This document shows positions 24,775-34,345 of a DNA stretch of 64,000 nucleotides, in pieces. The translations under genes and the position numbers were made by a program. Below the pieces are notes generated by a model that saw only the letters and a list, made by a program, of their open reading frames with translations, had not been told where the DNA came from and ran no database searches. The stretch comes from Buchnera aphidicola (Macrosiphum euphorbiae) (GTDB taxonomy: Bacteria; Pseudomonadota; Gammaproteobacteria; Enterobacterales; Enterobacteriaceae). How positions within the stretch are numbered: position 1 is the stretch's first letter; every line of letters begins with the position of its first letter. The stretch spans positions 558,001 to 622,000 of the forward strand of contig NZ_CP033006.1 of the NCBI RefSeq assembly GCF_005237295.1. Direction: 5' to 3'.

Positions 24775-25794
24775 ATGAAGAAAAAATTTATATATATTGC
24801 ATATACAGGTGGAACAATTGGTATGCAAAAATCAAAACGTGGATATATTCCTATCTCTGGATATCTTCAAAAACAACTACTAAAAATGCCTGAATTTTAT
24901 AGTAAGGAAATACCGAATTTTATTATAAAAGAATATAACCCGTTAATCGATTCTTCTAATATGACACCAATAGAATGGCAAATAATTGCTGATGATATAG
25001 AAAAAAATTATCATAAATATGATGGTTTTATTATTCTGCATGGAACTGATACAATGGCGTACACAGCTTCTGCTTTATCGTTTATATTAGAAAACCTAGA
25101 AAAACCAGTAATTATAACAGGTTCTCAAATTCCTTTATCAGAAATACGTTCTGATGGCCGTCAAAATTTATTAAACTCACTCCTAATGGCGGCAAATTAT
25201 CCTATTAATGAAGTGACTTTATTTTTTCATAATAAACTTTATAGAGGGAATAGAACAACTAAATCACAGGCTAATAGTTTTGATGCTTTTTCTTCTCCTA
25301 ATTTAAAACCATTATTAGAAGTGGGAGTCAATGTTCGTTGTTTTTATAAAAAAAAAATAAAGCAAAACAAAAAAAAACTAAAAGTTTATCAAATAGCACC
25401 GCAACCAATTAGTATAATTACTATTTACCCAGGAATCTGCAAAAAAATTATTCAAAATTTCTTATTGTATCCAGTGAAAGCATTAATTTTATGTACGTAC
25501 GGGGTAGGAAATGCACCTCAAAACAAAGGTTTTTTAAAAGAATTACATCTCGCATATGAAAAACATATTATTATTGTTAACTTAACACAATGTGCATCTG
25601 GAAGAGTCGATATGAACGGATATGCAACTGGTAGTTCACTGATAAAAGTTGGAGTTATTAGTGGTTATGATTTGACAATAGAATCAGCTTTAACTAAGTT
25701 GCATTTTTTACTAAGTCAAAATATATCAAAAGAAAAAATTCGATTTCAAATGCAAAATAACTTACGTGGCGAATTAACAGAACCTGTTAAATAG
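24775..25794 (+). CDS. ansA: L-asparaginase I (cytoplasmic)
   Basis: AnsA hydrolyses asparagine to aspartate and ammonia. It is 339 residues (E. coli AnsA 338), without a signal peptide, so it is the type I cytoplasmic enzyme. Catalytic segments are YTGGTIGM (first threonine, residues 10-17) and HGTDTMAYTAS (second threonine and aspartate). In aphid symbionts asparagine is a major phloem amino acid, so the role may be nitrogen entry; that is inference. It is convergent with nfuA, 33 nt apart. Confidence 0.96.
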   Translation: MKKKFIYIAYTGGTIGMQKSKRGYIPISGYLQKQLLKMPEFYSKEIPNFIIKEYNPLIDSSNMTPIEWQIIADDIEKNYHKYDGFIILHGTDTMAYTASALSFILENLEKPVIITGSQIPLSEIRSDGRQNLLNSLLMAANYPINEVTLFFHNKLYRGNRTTKSQANSFDAFSSPNLKPLLEVGVNVRCFYKKKIKQNKKKLKVYQIAPQPISIITIYPGICKKIIQNFLLYPVKALILCTYGVGNAPQNKGFLKELHLAYEKHIIIVNLTQCASGRVDMNGYATGSSLIKVGVISGYDLTIESALTKLHFLLSQNISKEKIRFQMQNNLRGELTEPVK

Positions 25795-25827
25795 TTCAAA
25801 AATATTATGCAATTATATTATGAAATA

Positions 25828-26406
25828 TTAATAAAAAGAATGTTTCCCATGTAAATGATCCGTATCATCACATACTTTTTTTATTTCAGGAAAAGAAGAT
25901 AATAATCTTTTTTCAACTGTTTCTTTTAATGTCAATCCGATCATTGAACATCCATTACAACCTCCGCTAAATTGTATTGTAGCAATTCCATCTTGATTTA
26001 TTTGAATTAAATTGACTTGTCCTCCATGCATTGATAATTGAGGATTGATTTCTGCATTTAAAAAATATTTTATTTTTTCTTCTAATGAAGAAGATGTTTC
26101 TTTAGAAAAATTATTCTTAGCATATGGTGCTTTTAATGTTAATTGCGAACCAAGTTTATCAATTACAAGATCAATTTCCGAGTTTTTTAAATAAGAAAGA
26201 ATGTCTTTATTAATATAAACGAAAAATTTATCATATTTTAATTCAATATCTAATTCTTCTACCTCATTTTCTGGACAAAATGAAACACCACATTCTGCAC
26301 TAGGTGTACCTGGATTAACAATAAAAATACGTATTTGGGTTCCATTAGGTTCATTTGATAAAAGCTTTGTAAAATGTTCTTGTGCATTTTGAGAAATATT
26401 AATCAT
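25828..26406 (-). CDS. nfuA: Fe/S biogenesis protein NfuA
   Basis: NfuA is an Fe-S carrier that delivers 4Fe-4S clusters to target enzymes. It is 192 residues (E. coli 191). Residues 1-100 form a degenerate A-type carrier domain, and residues 110-180 form the Nfu domain with the cluster-binding CXXC in [17 protein letters not shown]. Fe-S client proteins in this window include MutY and HemW. It is divergent from a decayed bioH, the E. coli arrangement minus gntX. Confidence 0.97.
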   Translation of the reverse strand: MINISQNAQEHFTKLLSNEPNGTQIRIFIVNPGTPSAECGVSFCPENEVEELDIELKYDKFFVYINKDILSYLKNSEIDLVIDKLGSQLTLKAPYAKNNFSKETSSSLEEKIKYFLNAEINPQLSMHGGQVNLIQINQDGIATIQFSGGCNGCSMIGLTLKETVEKRLLSSFPEIKKVCDDTDHLHGKHSFY

Positions 26407-26563
26407 AAGAGTTAGTCAAAATAAATTTTTATTTTATAAATAATATCATTAATTTATTAAAAAAAAAATAATATTATTAAGTATTAAAAAAATATTTTTT
26501 TAAAAAATACAAAAATAAATATAAAAATAGATAAAATAAAGAAATTTTTATTAGACTATTATA

Positions 26564-27200
26564 GGAACAGAAAAAATAAATATTGTGGTATTAAGTAGAT
26601 GGAGAATAAATTCAAAAATATGGTTTCTGATAACTGAAAAAATTAAATTTTCCTTTAAATTCTCTTTAATTAATATTTCTGAATCCAGAAAAAATAGATA
26701 AGAAAATTCAAATATTAAAGCGTAATATATCGAAGAATTTTATTTTTCTAGTCTGATCTATGGGTGTAATGATTGCTAGTTATTTTATATTATCTTATCC
26801 CAAAAAATTTTATCTATAATTGGTGTAGATTTTTCTTCATATTTTATAGAAAAAGATAATTTTATAGGAATAAAAGAAGATGTAGAATACCGTTTTTATA
26901 TTAATATATAAACACAATGTTATCAGATAATAAGTGAATTTTTAAATTTACAAAATATGAGTTTTGTAAAACACTCTCAAAATATAAATATATTAAAAAA
27001 AAATATTATTTGCTCAATCTATGCCAAGTTTAAAACTATTCGAAAATAGTTTAGAAATAATTTTTTTAATTAATTTATCTTCAGATGTCACTTTTATTAA
27101 AGTTCTTATTTTGAGAATATATGGTACACTAGATAATTTAGTTATTATAAAAAAAGCAGCTCATAATCTTTTTATTGTATATTTTGTATATTGTATATAA
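26564..27200 (+). pseudogene. bioH: Decayed pimeloyl-ACP methyl ester carboxylesterase (bioH)
   Basis: BioH removes the methyl ester from pimeloyl-ACP in biotin synthesis. The 922-nt gap between nfuA and ssb reads, over several frames of the plus strand, as BioH in order: WRINSKIW (E. coli WGLNAEVW), SMGVMIASYFIL (the WSLGGLVASQIAL nucleophile region, with Trp replaced by TGA), IGIKEDV, EFLNLQNMS, ILKKNII, RIYGTLDNLVI and KAAHNLFI near the end. There are several stops and frameshifts. The position opposite nfuA matches E. coli. The endpoints are approximate. Confidence 0.88.
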
Positions 27201-27268
27201 AAATTTGCACATAAAAATGAATTTTTTTCTATCTTATTAAATTTTTAAAAATCTCTATAAATTTAAAG

Positions 27269-27305
27269 AAAAAAAATTGCCCCAAAAAAACTGGGGCTTT
27301 TGTTT
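27269..27305 (-). terminator. Intrinsic terminator of ssb
   Basis: GCCCC (27279-27283) pairs with GGGGC (27293-27297), and on the minus strand the stem is followed by AA and a run of T. It lies about 30 nt after the ssb stop. It is the most G/C-rich hairpin in the window and looks like a textbook terminator. A shorter T-run on the other side might also stop plus-strand transcripts. Confidence 0.8.
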
Positions 27306-27328
27306 ATTTTATGCTTAAAATATTTACA

Positions 27329-27844
27329 CTAAAAAGGAATTTCATCATCAAAATCTATTTCTGAAGAAGAATGAATTAAATCTTTACTAGCTTTATGTGT
27401 TTCTATGTTTTTATCAAAATCTACTTTATCTATTTTTTTTGTTTGCACTGTAGCAGTGTTATTATCATGTATTGGGATTGTCTGTAAGTTAGAATTGCGA
27501 TTACCTAACATTTGCATTGTACCACCAATATTTACAACAATTTCTGTAGTATAACGTTCAAGTCCATTTTGATCTTGCCATTTTCTAGTTTGTAACGATC
27601 CTTCGATATATACTTGAGAACCTTTTCGAAGATATTCGCCAGCAATTTCCGCTAATTTTCCAAATAAAACTATTCGATGCCATTCTGTTTTTTCTTTATT
27701 TTCGCCAGTATTTTTATCTTTCCAATTTTCTGAAGTGGCTAATGTCATATTTACTACTGCATTACCATTTGGCATATAACGAACTTCAGGATCTTGCCCT
27801 AAATGTCCAATAAGAATAACTTTATTTACGCCTCTACTTGCCAT
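27329..27844 (-). CDS. ssb: Single-stranded DNA-binding protein
   Basis: SSB coats single-stranded DNA in replication and repair. It is 171 residues (E. coli 178). The OB fold (residues 1-112) starts [24 protein letters not shown] shortened linker follows. The acidic C-terminal tail ends DFDDEIPF, the conserved peptide that recruits partner enzymes. The intact tail implies that interactions such as ExoI (sbcB, also in this window) are maintained. Confidence 0.98.
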   Translation of the reverse strand: MASRGVNKVILIGHLGQDPEVRYMPNGNAVVNMTLATSENWKDKNTGENKEKTEWHRIVLFGKLAEIAGEYLRKGSQVYIEGSLQTRKWQDQNGLERYTTEIVVNIGGTMQMLGNRNSNLQTIPIHDNNTATVQTKKIDKVDFDKNIETHKASKDLIHSSSEIDFDDEIPF

Positions 27845-28519
27845 AATAAAAACTCCATTTTTTGAAATTTGATTTAAAAAAAATACTCAAATGTATTAAT
27901 TGAAATTATATATGTTAAATATTTTATTTAGTATAATCAAATCTATAAAAATGCTATATTGTTTTTTAGAACTTTTTAAATGTGTTAAATATTGACTTCT
28001 TTTTATTTCTCATTATTAATACAAAAAAATGTTTTTATTTTCATATTATCAATTTAAAATTAGTATTTATTTTACAAAAAATAGTCATATATTCTATCTT
28101 TTACAATATGAAAAAATATTTATGAATTTTTCATAAAACTTTTATATTTTTTAAGTTTAAAAAAAACTAATATTATTTTAAATACTAAACGCCTTTCTTA
28201 ATAATTTAAAAATATAAATGTAATATTTTTAATAAATAATTAATTATAATATATATATAAATATTTCTTATAAAAATATTGTATAGAACAATTTTATTAT
28301 TTACACATATTAAAATCTAATAATATTAAAATTACACAATCACAATCAAACCAAAAAATATTTAATAAAAACATCAAGAATATATATCAGATATATTTTA
28401 TAATTTTTTAATTCATAATGATAAATAAAAAAATACTAAAAAATGACTTAAATAGATTAGTCCTTAGATAGTATATTATTGCAATATTACGATATAATTT
28501 CATGCAGATTCACTAAATA
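27845..28519. other. Gene-free AT-rich spacer, ssb to dnaB
   Basis: About 675 nt separate divergent ssb and dnaB. Composition is extremely A/T rich with no recognisable coding remnant on either strand. A -10-like TATAAT lies at 28493-28498 before dnaB. The rest shows nothing beyond A/T runs. Confidence 0.5.
28493..28498 (+). promoter_or_regulatory. Candidate dnaB promoter -10 box
   Basis: A perfect TATAAT lies 22 nt before the first in-frame ATG of dnaB and 40 nt before the preferred one. I see no good -35 at normal spacing, so this rests on the -10 match and its position. Confidence 0.35.
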
Positions 28520-28537
28520 ATGGTATATGCAATAAAT

Positions 28538-29917
28538 ATGGCTAAAAATAAATTATATTTAAATCAAATCAATAGATTAAAAATTCCACCACATTCTTTA
28601 GAAGCAGAACAATCAGTATTAGGTGGATTAATGTTAGATAATGAACAATGGGACAGTGTTTCAGAACATGTAGTTGCTGATGATTTTTTTAGCAAACCTC
28701 ATCGCTTAATATTTCAAGAAATGCAAAAACTTCTTGATTTAGGATATCCAATAGATTTAATTACTCTATCTGAATCTTTAGAACAAAAAGGAAAATTAGA
28801 AAGCGTTGGTAGATTTTCTTATTTAGCTGAATTATCAAAAAATACTCCTAGCACAGCAAATATCACTGCATATGCCGATATAGTCCGAGAACGTGCAATA
28901 GTAAGAGAAATGATATTAGTAGCTAATAAAATAGCTAACGCTGGATATGATACACAAGGTAGAAAAAGTGAAGAATTATTAGATTATGCAGAATCAAGTG
29001 TATTTAAAATTGCAGAAAAACGTTTTAAAAAAGATTCAGGACCTAAAAATGTTGAACAAATTCTTGATGAAACTGTCGCTAGTATTGAGAAATTATTTTT
29101 ATCACCTCACGATGGTGTAACAGGAATTAATACAGGATATCAAGATTTAAATAAAAAAACATCAGGATTACAACGTTCTGAACTTATTATTATTGCAGCT
29201 AGGCCTTCAATGGGAAAAACAACGTTTGCAATGAATTTATGTGAAAATGCTGCCATGCTTTATGATAAACCTGTTTTGATATTTAGTCTAGAAATGCCTG
29301 GCGAACAAATTATGATGCGCATGTTAGCATCTTTATCTAGAGTTAACCAAGCACGAATTCGAACTGGACAATTAAATGATGAAGATTGGGCACGTATATC
29401 TGGCACCATTAACATACTTCTGAAAAAAAAGAACATCTACATTGATGATTCTTCAGCACTAACTCCTAGTGAAGTTCGTTCAAGAGCACGTCGAATTTAT
29501 CGTGAAAATAATGGATTAACTTTAATTATGGTAGATTATTTGCAATTAATGAGAGTGCCTTCTTTATCGGAAAATCGCACACTTGAAATTGCAGAAATAT
29601 CTAGGACATTAAAAGCATTAGCAAAAGAACTGCAAGTTCCAGTAATAGCACTATCACAACTTAATCGGTCTTTGGAACAGAGATCTGATAAAAGACCAGT
29701 AAATTCAGACTTACGTGAATCAGGATCTTTAGAACAAGATGCAGATTTAATAATGTTTATATACCGCGATGAAATTTATAATGAAAATAGTGATTTTAAA
29801 GGAATAGCAGAAATTATAATAGGAAAACAAAGAAACGGACCTATTGGGACAGTCTGTTTAACTTTTAATGGACACTGGTCTAGATTTGATAACTATTCTG
29901 GTCACAAATACGATTAA
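28538..29917 (+). CDS. dnaB: Replicative DNA helicase DnaB
   Basis: DnaB is the hexameric 5'-3' helicase of the replisome. The ATG at 28538 (MAKNKLYLNQINRLKIPPHS) resembles the E. coli start and gives 459 residues (E. coli 471). An ATG at 28520 is in frame, and neither has a clear Shine-Dalgarno. The N-terminal domain runs from about 12 to 115 (SLEAEQSVLGGLMLDNEQW) and the RecA-like domain has the Walker A motif ARPSMGKTT. The end SRFDNYSGHKYD matches the family. It is highly conserved. Confidence 0.97.
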   Translation: MAKNKLYLNQINRLKIPPHSLEAEQSVLGGLMLDNEQWDSVSEHVVADDFFSKPHRLIFQEMQKLLDLGYPIDLITLSESLEQKGKLESVGRFSYLAELSKNTPSTANITAYADIVRERAIVREMILVANKIANAGYDTQGRKSEELLDYAESSVFKIAEKRFKKDSGPKNVEQILDETVASIEKLFLSPHDGVTGINTGYQDLNKKTSGLQRSELIIIAARPSMGKTTFAMNLCENAAMLYDKPVLIFSLEMPGEQIMMRMLASLSRVNQARIRTGQLNDEDWARISGTINILLKKKNIYIDDSSALTPSEVRSRARRIYRENNGLTLIMVDYLQLMRVPSLSENRTLEIAEISRTLKALAKELQVPVIALSQLNRSLEQRSDKRPVNSDLRESGSLEQDADLIMFIYRDEIYNENSDFKGIAEIIIGKQRNGPIGTVCLTFNGHWSRFDNYSGHKYD

Positions 29918-30228
29918 ATGTTAATATTCTTTTAAAACTTCTAAATGATTTAAAAATAAAATATAAATTATAATTATCAAAAAATATTTTTTTAATTATT
30001 TAATAATAAAAAATTAATTCTTTTTTTAAAGAAATTATTTAAATATTAAAAACTATTAAATTTTATAAAATTAAAATTTTTATAAAAATAAGTTTATCAA
30101 TATATTTTAAAAAAATAATTAAAATAATATTATTTTAGATGTAAATATATAAATGTTTTACTAATTTTACTTAACTAAAAAAAATATTATCTACTCATAA
30201 AAATTATTCAATTACTAAGACAAAATAC
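29918..30228. other. Gene-free spacer, dnaB to gshB
   Basis: These 311 nt are almost only A and T with no coding trace. They presumably carry the gshB promoter, which I cannot pinpoint. In E. coli the two genes are not adjacent, so this junction marks a rearrangement or large deletion. Confidence 0.5.
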
Positions 30229-31191
30229 ATGTGCAAAAAAACAAATTTAAAAATTGGAATATTAATGGATTCTATTGAATCGATTAATGTTAAAAAAGAT
30301 TCAAGTTTTGCTATTTTACTAGAGTCTCAAAAAAGAAATCATATCATTTACTATATGGAAATGAATGATATTTTTTTAAGAAAAGGCCATCCATATGCAA
30401 GAACTCGTTTAATAAAATTAAAAAAAGATACAAAACAATGGTATCAATTCATTAAAGAAGAAAATATTTCTTTAAGCGAATTAGATGTTATTTTTATGCG
30501 GAAAGATCCTCCATTTAATACTGAATTTATTTATGCAACATATATTTTAGAACGTGCAGAAGAAACAGGTGTTTTAATAATAAATAAACCTCAAAGCTTA
30601 CGAGATTGTAATGAAAAAATGTTTATATCATGGTTTTCTGATTTAACTGCTGATACTTTAGTAACAAGAAATCTTTTTGAAATACATAAATTTTGGAAAA
30701 AACATCAAGACATTATAATAAAACCATTAGATGCAATGGGAGGAGCTAGTATCTTTCGAATCAAAAAAAATGATCCTAATTTTTCAGTTATTATTGAAAC
30801 AATGACAAAATATGAAAAAAAATATTGCATGATTCAAAATTATTTGCCAGAAATACAGTTTGGTGATAAAAGAATTTTAATTGTTAATGGAAAACCTATT
30901 CCTTGGTGTGTAGCTAGAATTGCACCAACTGGAGAAACAAGAGCTAATTTAGCTCTAGGAGGCAAAGGAAGAATACAATCCCTAAGTAAAACAGACTGGA
31001 AAATAGCAAATTATTTATCTCCTATCTTGAAAAAAAAAGGGTTAATTTTTGTTGGATTAGATGTAATAGGTGATAAACTAACAGAAATCAATGTGACAAG
31101 TCCAACATGTATTTGTGAAATTGAATCAGAAAAAAATATTTCTATTACTGGAATGTTATTAGATTATATTGAAAAAAAAATATCACATTAG
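30229..31191 (+). CDS. gshB: Glutathione synthetase
   Basis: GshB joins gamma-glutamylcysteine and glycine with ATP. It is 320 residues (E. coli 316). The N-terminal domain (residues 1-125) includes FMRKDPPFNTEFIYATYIL, and the ATP-grasp part has IIKPLDAMGGASIFR, the RANLALGGKG glycine-rich loop and the metal-site segment TEINVTSPTCICEIE. ruvX follows directly, its start lying 10 nt after the gshB stop. In E. coli yqgE lies between them and is missing here. Confidence 0.97.
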   Translation: MCKKTNLKIGILMDSIESINVKKDSSFAILLESQKRNHIIYYMEMNDIFLRKGHPYARTRLIKLKKDTKQWYQFIKEENISLSELDVIFMRKDPPFNTEFIYATYILERAEETGVLIINKPQSLRDCNEKMFISWFSDLTADTLVTRNLFEIHKFWKKHQDIIIKPLDAMGGASIFRIKKNDPNFSVIIETMTKYEKKYCMIQNYLPEIQFGDKRILIVNGKPIPWCVARIAPTGETRANLALGGKGRIQSLSKTDWKIANYLSPILKKKGLIFVGLDVIGDKLTEINVTSPTCICEIESEKNISITGMLLDYIEKKISH

Positions 31192-31201
31192 AGATCATAA
31201 A

Positions 31202-31621
31202 ATGATAGCGCTTGCATTTGATTTTGGCATAAAAAAAATTGGAGTAGCTGTAGGAGAAAATATAACTAAAAAAGGAAGACCTTTAAACGTTTTAAATGCT
31301 CAAAATGGCTATCCAAATTGGGATATTGTAAATAATTTAATTCAATATTGGCAACCTAAATTCATAATTGTGGGTCTTCCATTAAATATAAATGGAACCA
31401 AACAAAATATGACTAATAAGTCAGAAAAATTTGCTAATTTATTAAAATACAAGTTTGATATTACTGTAAAAATGCATGACGAACGTTTAACTACTGTAGA
31501 AGCAAAATCAATAATATTTAAAAAAGATGGTTTTAAAGGATTAAAAGCAGAAAAAATTCATTCTTTTGCTGCTACAATTATACTAGAAAGTTGGTTTAGT
31601 CAATATTTTTTCAAAATATAG
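31202..31621 (+). CDS. ruvX: Putative Holliday junction resolvase / pre-16S rRNA nuclease YqgF
   Basis: YqgF (RuvX) has an RNase H-like fold and is implicated in processing the 5' end of pre-16S rRNA. The ATG at 31202 (MIALAFDFGIKKIGVAVGEN) gives 139 residues (E. coli 138), so the upstream TTG extension overlapping gshB is not used. Conserved pieces are the AFDFG acidic residue, IIVGLPLNINGT and the MHDERLTTVEA glutamate. It lies between gshB and yggS, as in E. coli apart from lost genes. Confidence 0.95.
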   Translation: MIALAFDFGIKKIGVAVGENITKKGRPLNVLNAQNGYPNWDIVNNLIQYWQPKFIIVGLPLNINGTKQNMTNKSEKFANLLKYKFDITVKMHDERLTTVEAKSIIFKKDGFKGLKAEKIHSFAATIILESWFSQYFFKI

Positions 31622-31651
31622 TCATTTAAAAAATATTAATAAGAGAATAAC

Positions 31652-32331
31652 ATGAAAAAAATTTATTTTAATTATCAATTTATAAAAAAAAAATACAAGA
31701 TATTATAAAAGATAATAATCTCCCCTTAAAAAAAATTAAAATAATAGCTGTAAGCAAAAATCAAAATATTAATATTATTGAACAAGCAATATTATCAGGA
31801 ATTAATAATTTCGGAGAAAATTATCTGCAAGAAAGTATTGTTAAAATAAAAAAATTACAAAAATATAAACATATTACATGGCATTTTATTGGAAAAATAC
31901 AGTCGAATAAAACTAAAAAAATTGCTCAAAATTTTTCTTGGTGTCAAACAATTGATCGAGAAAAAATCGCTATTTTATTAAATAAATTTAGACCAAAAAA
32001 TTTACTTCCAATAAATGTATTAATACAAATTAATAATTGTAAAGAATTAACAAAAAATAATATTGATGTAGATCAATTTCAAAAACTAGCAAAGGTAATT
32101 TCCTCAATGCCCAACTTAAGTTTAAGAGGAATTATGGCAATGCCTTTAATGAAAAAAAATATTGTTGCAAACAATATTCAATATGAAAAAATAAAAACTA
32201 TATTTAATCAATTAAAAAGAAAATATTCTTCAGTCGATACTTTATCATTAGGTACTAGTCTTGATATAAAAGAATCATTACTTGCAACAAGTAATATGAT
32301 AAGAATTGGACGTGATATTTTTAATAGATAA
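31652..32331 (+). pseudogene. yggS: PLP homeostasis protein YggS, frameshifted in an A10 tract
   Basis: YggS (PLPBP, COG0325) is a non-catalytic PLP-binding protein of vitamin B6 homeostasis. From ATG 31652 the frame stops within about 20 codons, after the A-run at 31684-31693. With one more A the gene reads through as 226 residues (E. coli 234). The intact parts include the PLP lysine in IIAVSKNQ, NNFGENYLQES, WHFIGKIQSNK, LRGIMAMPL and the phosphate-binding end DTLSLGTSLD and MIRIGRDIF. Everything but one base is intact, so it is either a fresh pseudogene or a gene rescued by slippage at the poly(A) tract. Confidence 0.88.
31684..31693 (+). other. A10 homopolymer causing the yggS frameshift
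   Basis: Ten consecutive A at codons 11-14 of yggS. The reading frame upstream stops at a TAA soon after. An 11-A version would join start and body in one frame. Confidence 0.85.
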
Positions 32332-32375
32332 ATGCTTATTTTTTAAAGTTAATCTAAAAAGATGAAATTATTATT

Positions 32376-33503
32376 ATGTTTACATTGCCTCCTATTAGTC
32401 TATATATTCATATTCCTTGGTGCTTAAAAAAATGTGGATATTGTGATTTTTATTCATATGTTAGTAAAGAAAGTATTCCTGAAAAAAAATATGTTGAACA
32501 TTTATTGAAAGATTTTGAAAAAGATTTATATTTAATTAACGATAGGGAGATAAATACTATTTTTATTGGAGGTGGAACGCCTAGTTTGTTACAGAGCGAC
32601 TCTATAAAAAAATTAATACATGGCATAAAAACAAGAAACATAATTTCCAAAAATGCAGAAATCAGCATAGAAGCTAATCCCAAAACATTAGAATATCAAC
32701 GTTTTATTCACTATAAAAATGCTGGCGTTAATCGTTTTTCTTTAGGTGTCCAAACGTTTAATTCAAATTTATTAAAAAAAATAGAACGCACATATACTTC
32801 AAAAGAAGTAATAAATGCAGTTATAGAATCAAAAAAAATTAATGATAATTTAAATTTAGATTTAATGTATGGTTTACCTGATCAATTACTAGAAGATGCA
32901 TTATCAGATTTACAATGTGCTATTAAATATAATCCATCTCATATATCATGGTATCAACTAACTATAGAACCTAATACCTTGTTTTATGCAAAAAAAATAA
33001 AACTACCTCATGAAAATATAATATTTAATATGTTAATTGAAGGAGATAAATTATTAGAAAAATCAGGATATAAAAAATATGAAATATCTTCATATTCAAA
33101 ACTTAATTATCAATGTCAACATAATCTTAATTACTGGAATTTTGGTGATTATATAGGGATAGGTTGTGGTGCTCATGGTAAAATCACTCAAAAAAATGGA
33201 ACAATTATTCGAACTATTAAAAATAAAAATACAAATCATTTTTTAAGTGGAAATTACCTTAATTCTATACATACAGTATCTGAAAGAGATAAAATATTTG
33301 AATATTTTATGAACGTTTTTAGACTCTATCAACCAGTGTGTAAAAAACATTTTCGAGAAAAAACTAATGTAAATGAAAGTTTAATAGAAAAAAATATTCA
33401 AATAGCAATAAAAAAAGGGTTTTTAATTAATGAACTAGATTTTTGGTGTACAACAAAAAAAGGAAAAAATTTTTTAAATTTACTATTGGAAATATTTTTA
33501 TAA
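32376..33503 (+). CDS. hemW: Radical SAM heme chaperone HemW
   Basis: HemW (formerly YggW) is a radical SAM family protein that binds heme and is thought to insert it into respiratory enzymes. It is not a coproporphyrinogen oxidase despite its similarity to HemN. It is 375 residues (E. coli 378). The CX3CX2C cluster motif is in IPWCLKKCGYCDFYS at about residues 13-24. TIFIGGGTPSLL and SLGVQTFN are conserved. The order after yggS is as in E. coli minus yggT, yggU and rdgB. It is convergent with trmB, 8 nt apart. Confidence 0.95.
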   Translation: MFTLPPISLYIHIPWCLKKCGYCDFYSYVSKESIPEKKYVEHLLKDFEKDLYLINDREINTIFIGGGTPSLLQSDSIKKLIHGIKTRNIISKNAEISIEANPKTLEYQRFIHYKNAGVNRFSLGVQTFNSNLLKKIERTYTSKEVINAVIESKKINDNLNLDLMYGLPDQLLEDALSDLQCAIKYNPSHISWYQLTIEPNTLFYAKKIKLPHENIIFNMLIEGDKLLEKSGYKKYEISSYSKLNYQCQHNLNYWNFGDYIGIGCGAHGKITQKNGTIIRTIKNKNTNHFLSGNYLNSIHTVSERDKIFEYFMNVFRLYQPVCKKHFREKTNVNESLIEKNIQIAIKKGFLINELDFWCTTKKGKNFLNLLLEIFL

Positions 33504-33511
33504 TAAACTTA

Positions 33512-34237
33512 TCAGTCTATTGTTTTCAATTGAAACATTAAATCAAAAATTTTATTACCTTGTAAAAATCCTTTTTTTTCAAATTTAGTTGTAATACGAG
33601 AAATAGGACGTTTAATAAAATTATTTTCTTCAGATACATTTTTATAATTTTTAATATCTTTTATTTCGTCTAGTATGTAGAAGGCATATGATTCTGAATC
33701 AGTAGCAATATGTAATATACCGTTAATTATTAATTTTTTTGCAATTATTTTTAAAAAATTATTTTTTAAAAGCCTTCTCTTATGATGACGTTTTTTATGC
33801 CAAGGATCTGGAAAAAAAATTTGTATAGTCGATAAAGTATGGTCTAGAATCATATTATGCATAACTTCAATTGCATCATAATAAATAATCCTTAAATTTT
33901 GAACCTTATAAGCGGAAGCAAAATTTAAACAAGACCCTATTCCCGATTTATATACTTCTATTCCTAAAAAATTCTTATCAGGGAAATTTATTGCATTTTT
34001 TACTAAAGACTCTCCTGATCCAAAACCAATTTCTAATACAACTGGAGCATAACAGTTAAATATAGATGATAAATTTAATGGTCTTAATTGAAAATCAATA
34101 CCAATAAAAGACCAGTATTTTTGAATTGCACTCATTTGGGCTGTAGTAATACGACCTTTTCTACATACGAAACTACGGATTTGACGCAAAAAGATACCAT
34201 TAGAATTATGCTTTGGGGTCAGAATATTATTTTTCAT
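33512..34237 (-). CDS. trmB: tRNA (guanine-N7-)-methyltransferase
   Basis: TrmB methylates G46 in the variable loop of many tRNAs. It is 241 residues (E. coli 239). The SAM-binding motif is VLEIGFGSGESLVKNA, and the tRNA-binding and catalytic segment is FFPDPWHKKRHHKRR. The N-terminal RSFVCRKGRITTAQ also matches. It is divergent from mutY, as in E. coli. Confidence 0.96.
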   Translation of the reverse strand: MKNNILTPKHNSNGIFLRQIRSFVCRKGRITTAQMSAIQKYWSFIGIDFQLRPLNLSSIFNCYAPVVLEIGFGSGESLVKNAINFPDKNFLGIEVYKSGIGSCLNFASAYKVQNLRIIYYDAIEVMHNMILDHTLSTIQIFFPDPWHKKRHHKRRLLKNNFLKIIAKKLIINGILHIATDSESYAFYILDEIKDIKNYKNVSEENNFIKRPISRITTKFEKKGFLQGNKIFDLMFQLKTID

Positions 34238-34345
34238 ATTTTATTTAATATCTTATTTAAAATTGATTAAAATATTTTATCTAAAAAATATTATTTTTTA
34301 AAAAATACACTTATAATTTTTTATTAAAGAATGGCTTTTATTATA

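Noticed and set aside
27845-28519. Search for a pseudogene in the ssb-dnaB gap
   Set aside because: Unlike the dam and bioH gaps, translation on both strands gave no ordered similarity to any gene expected from E. coli context.
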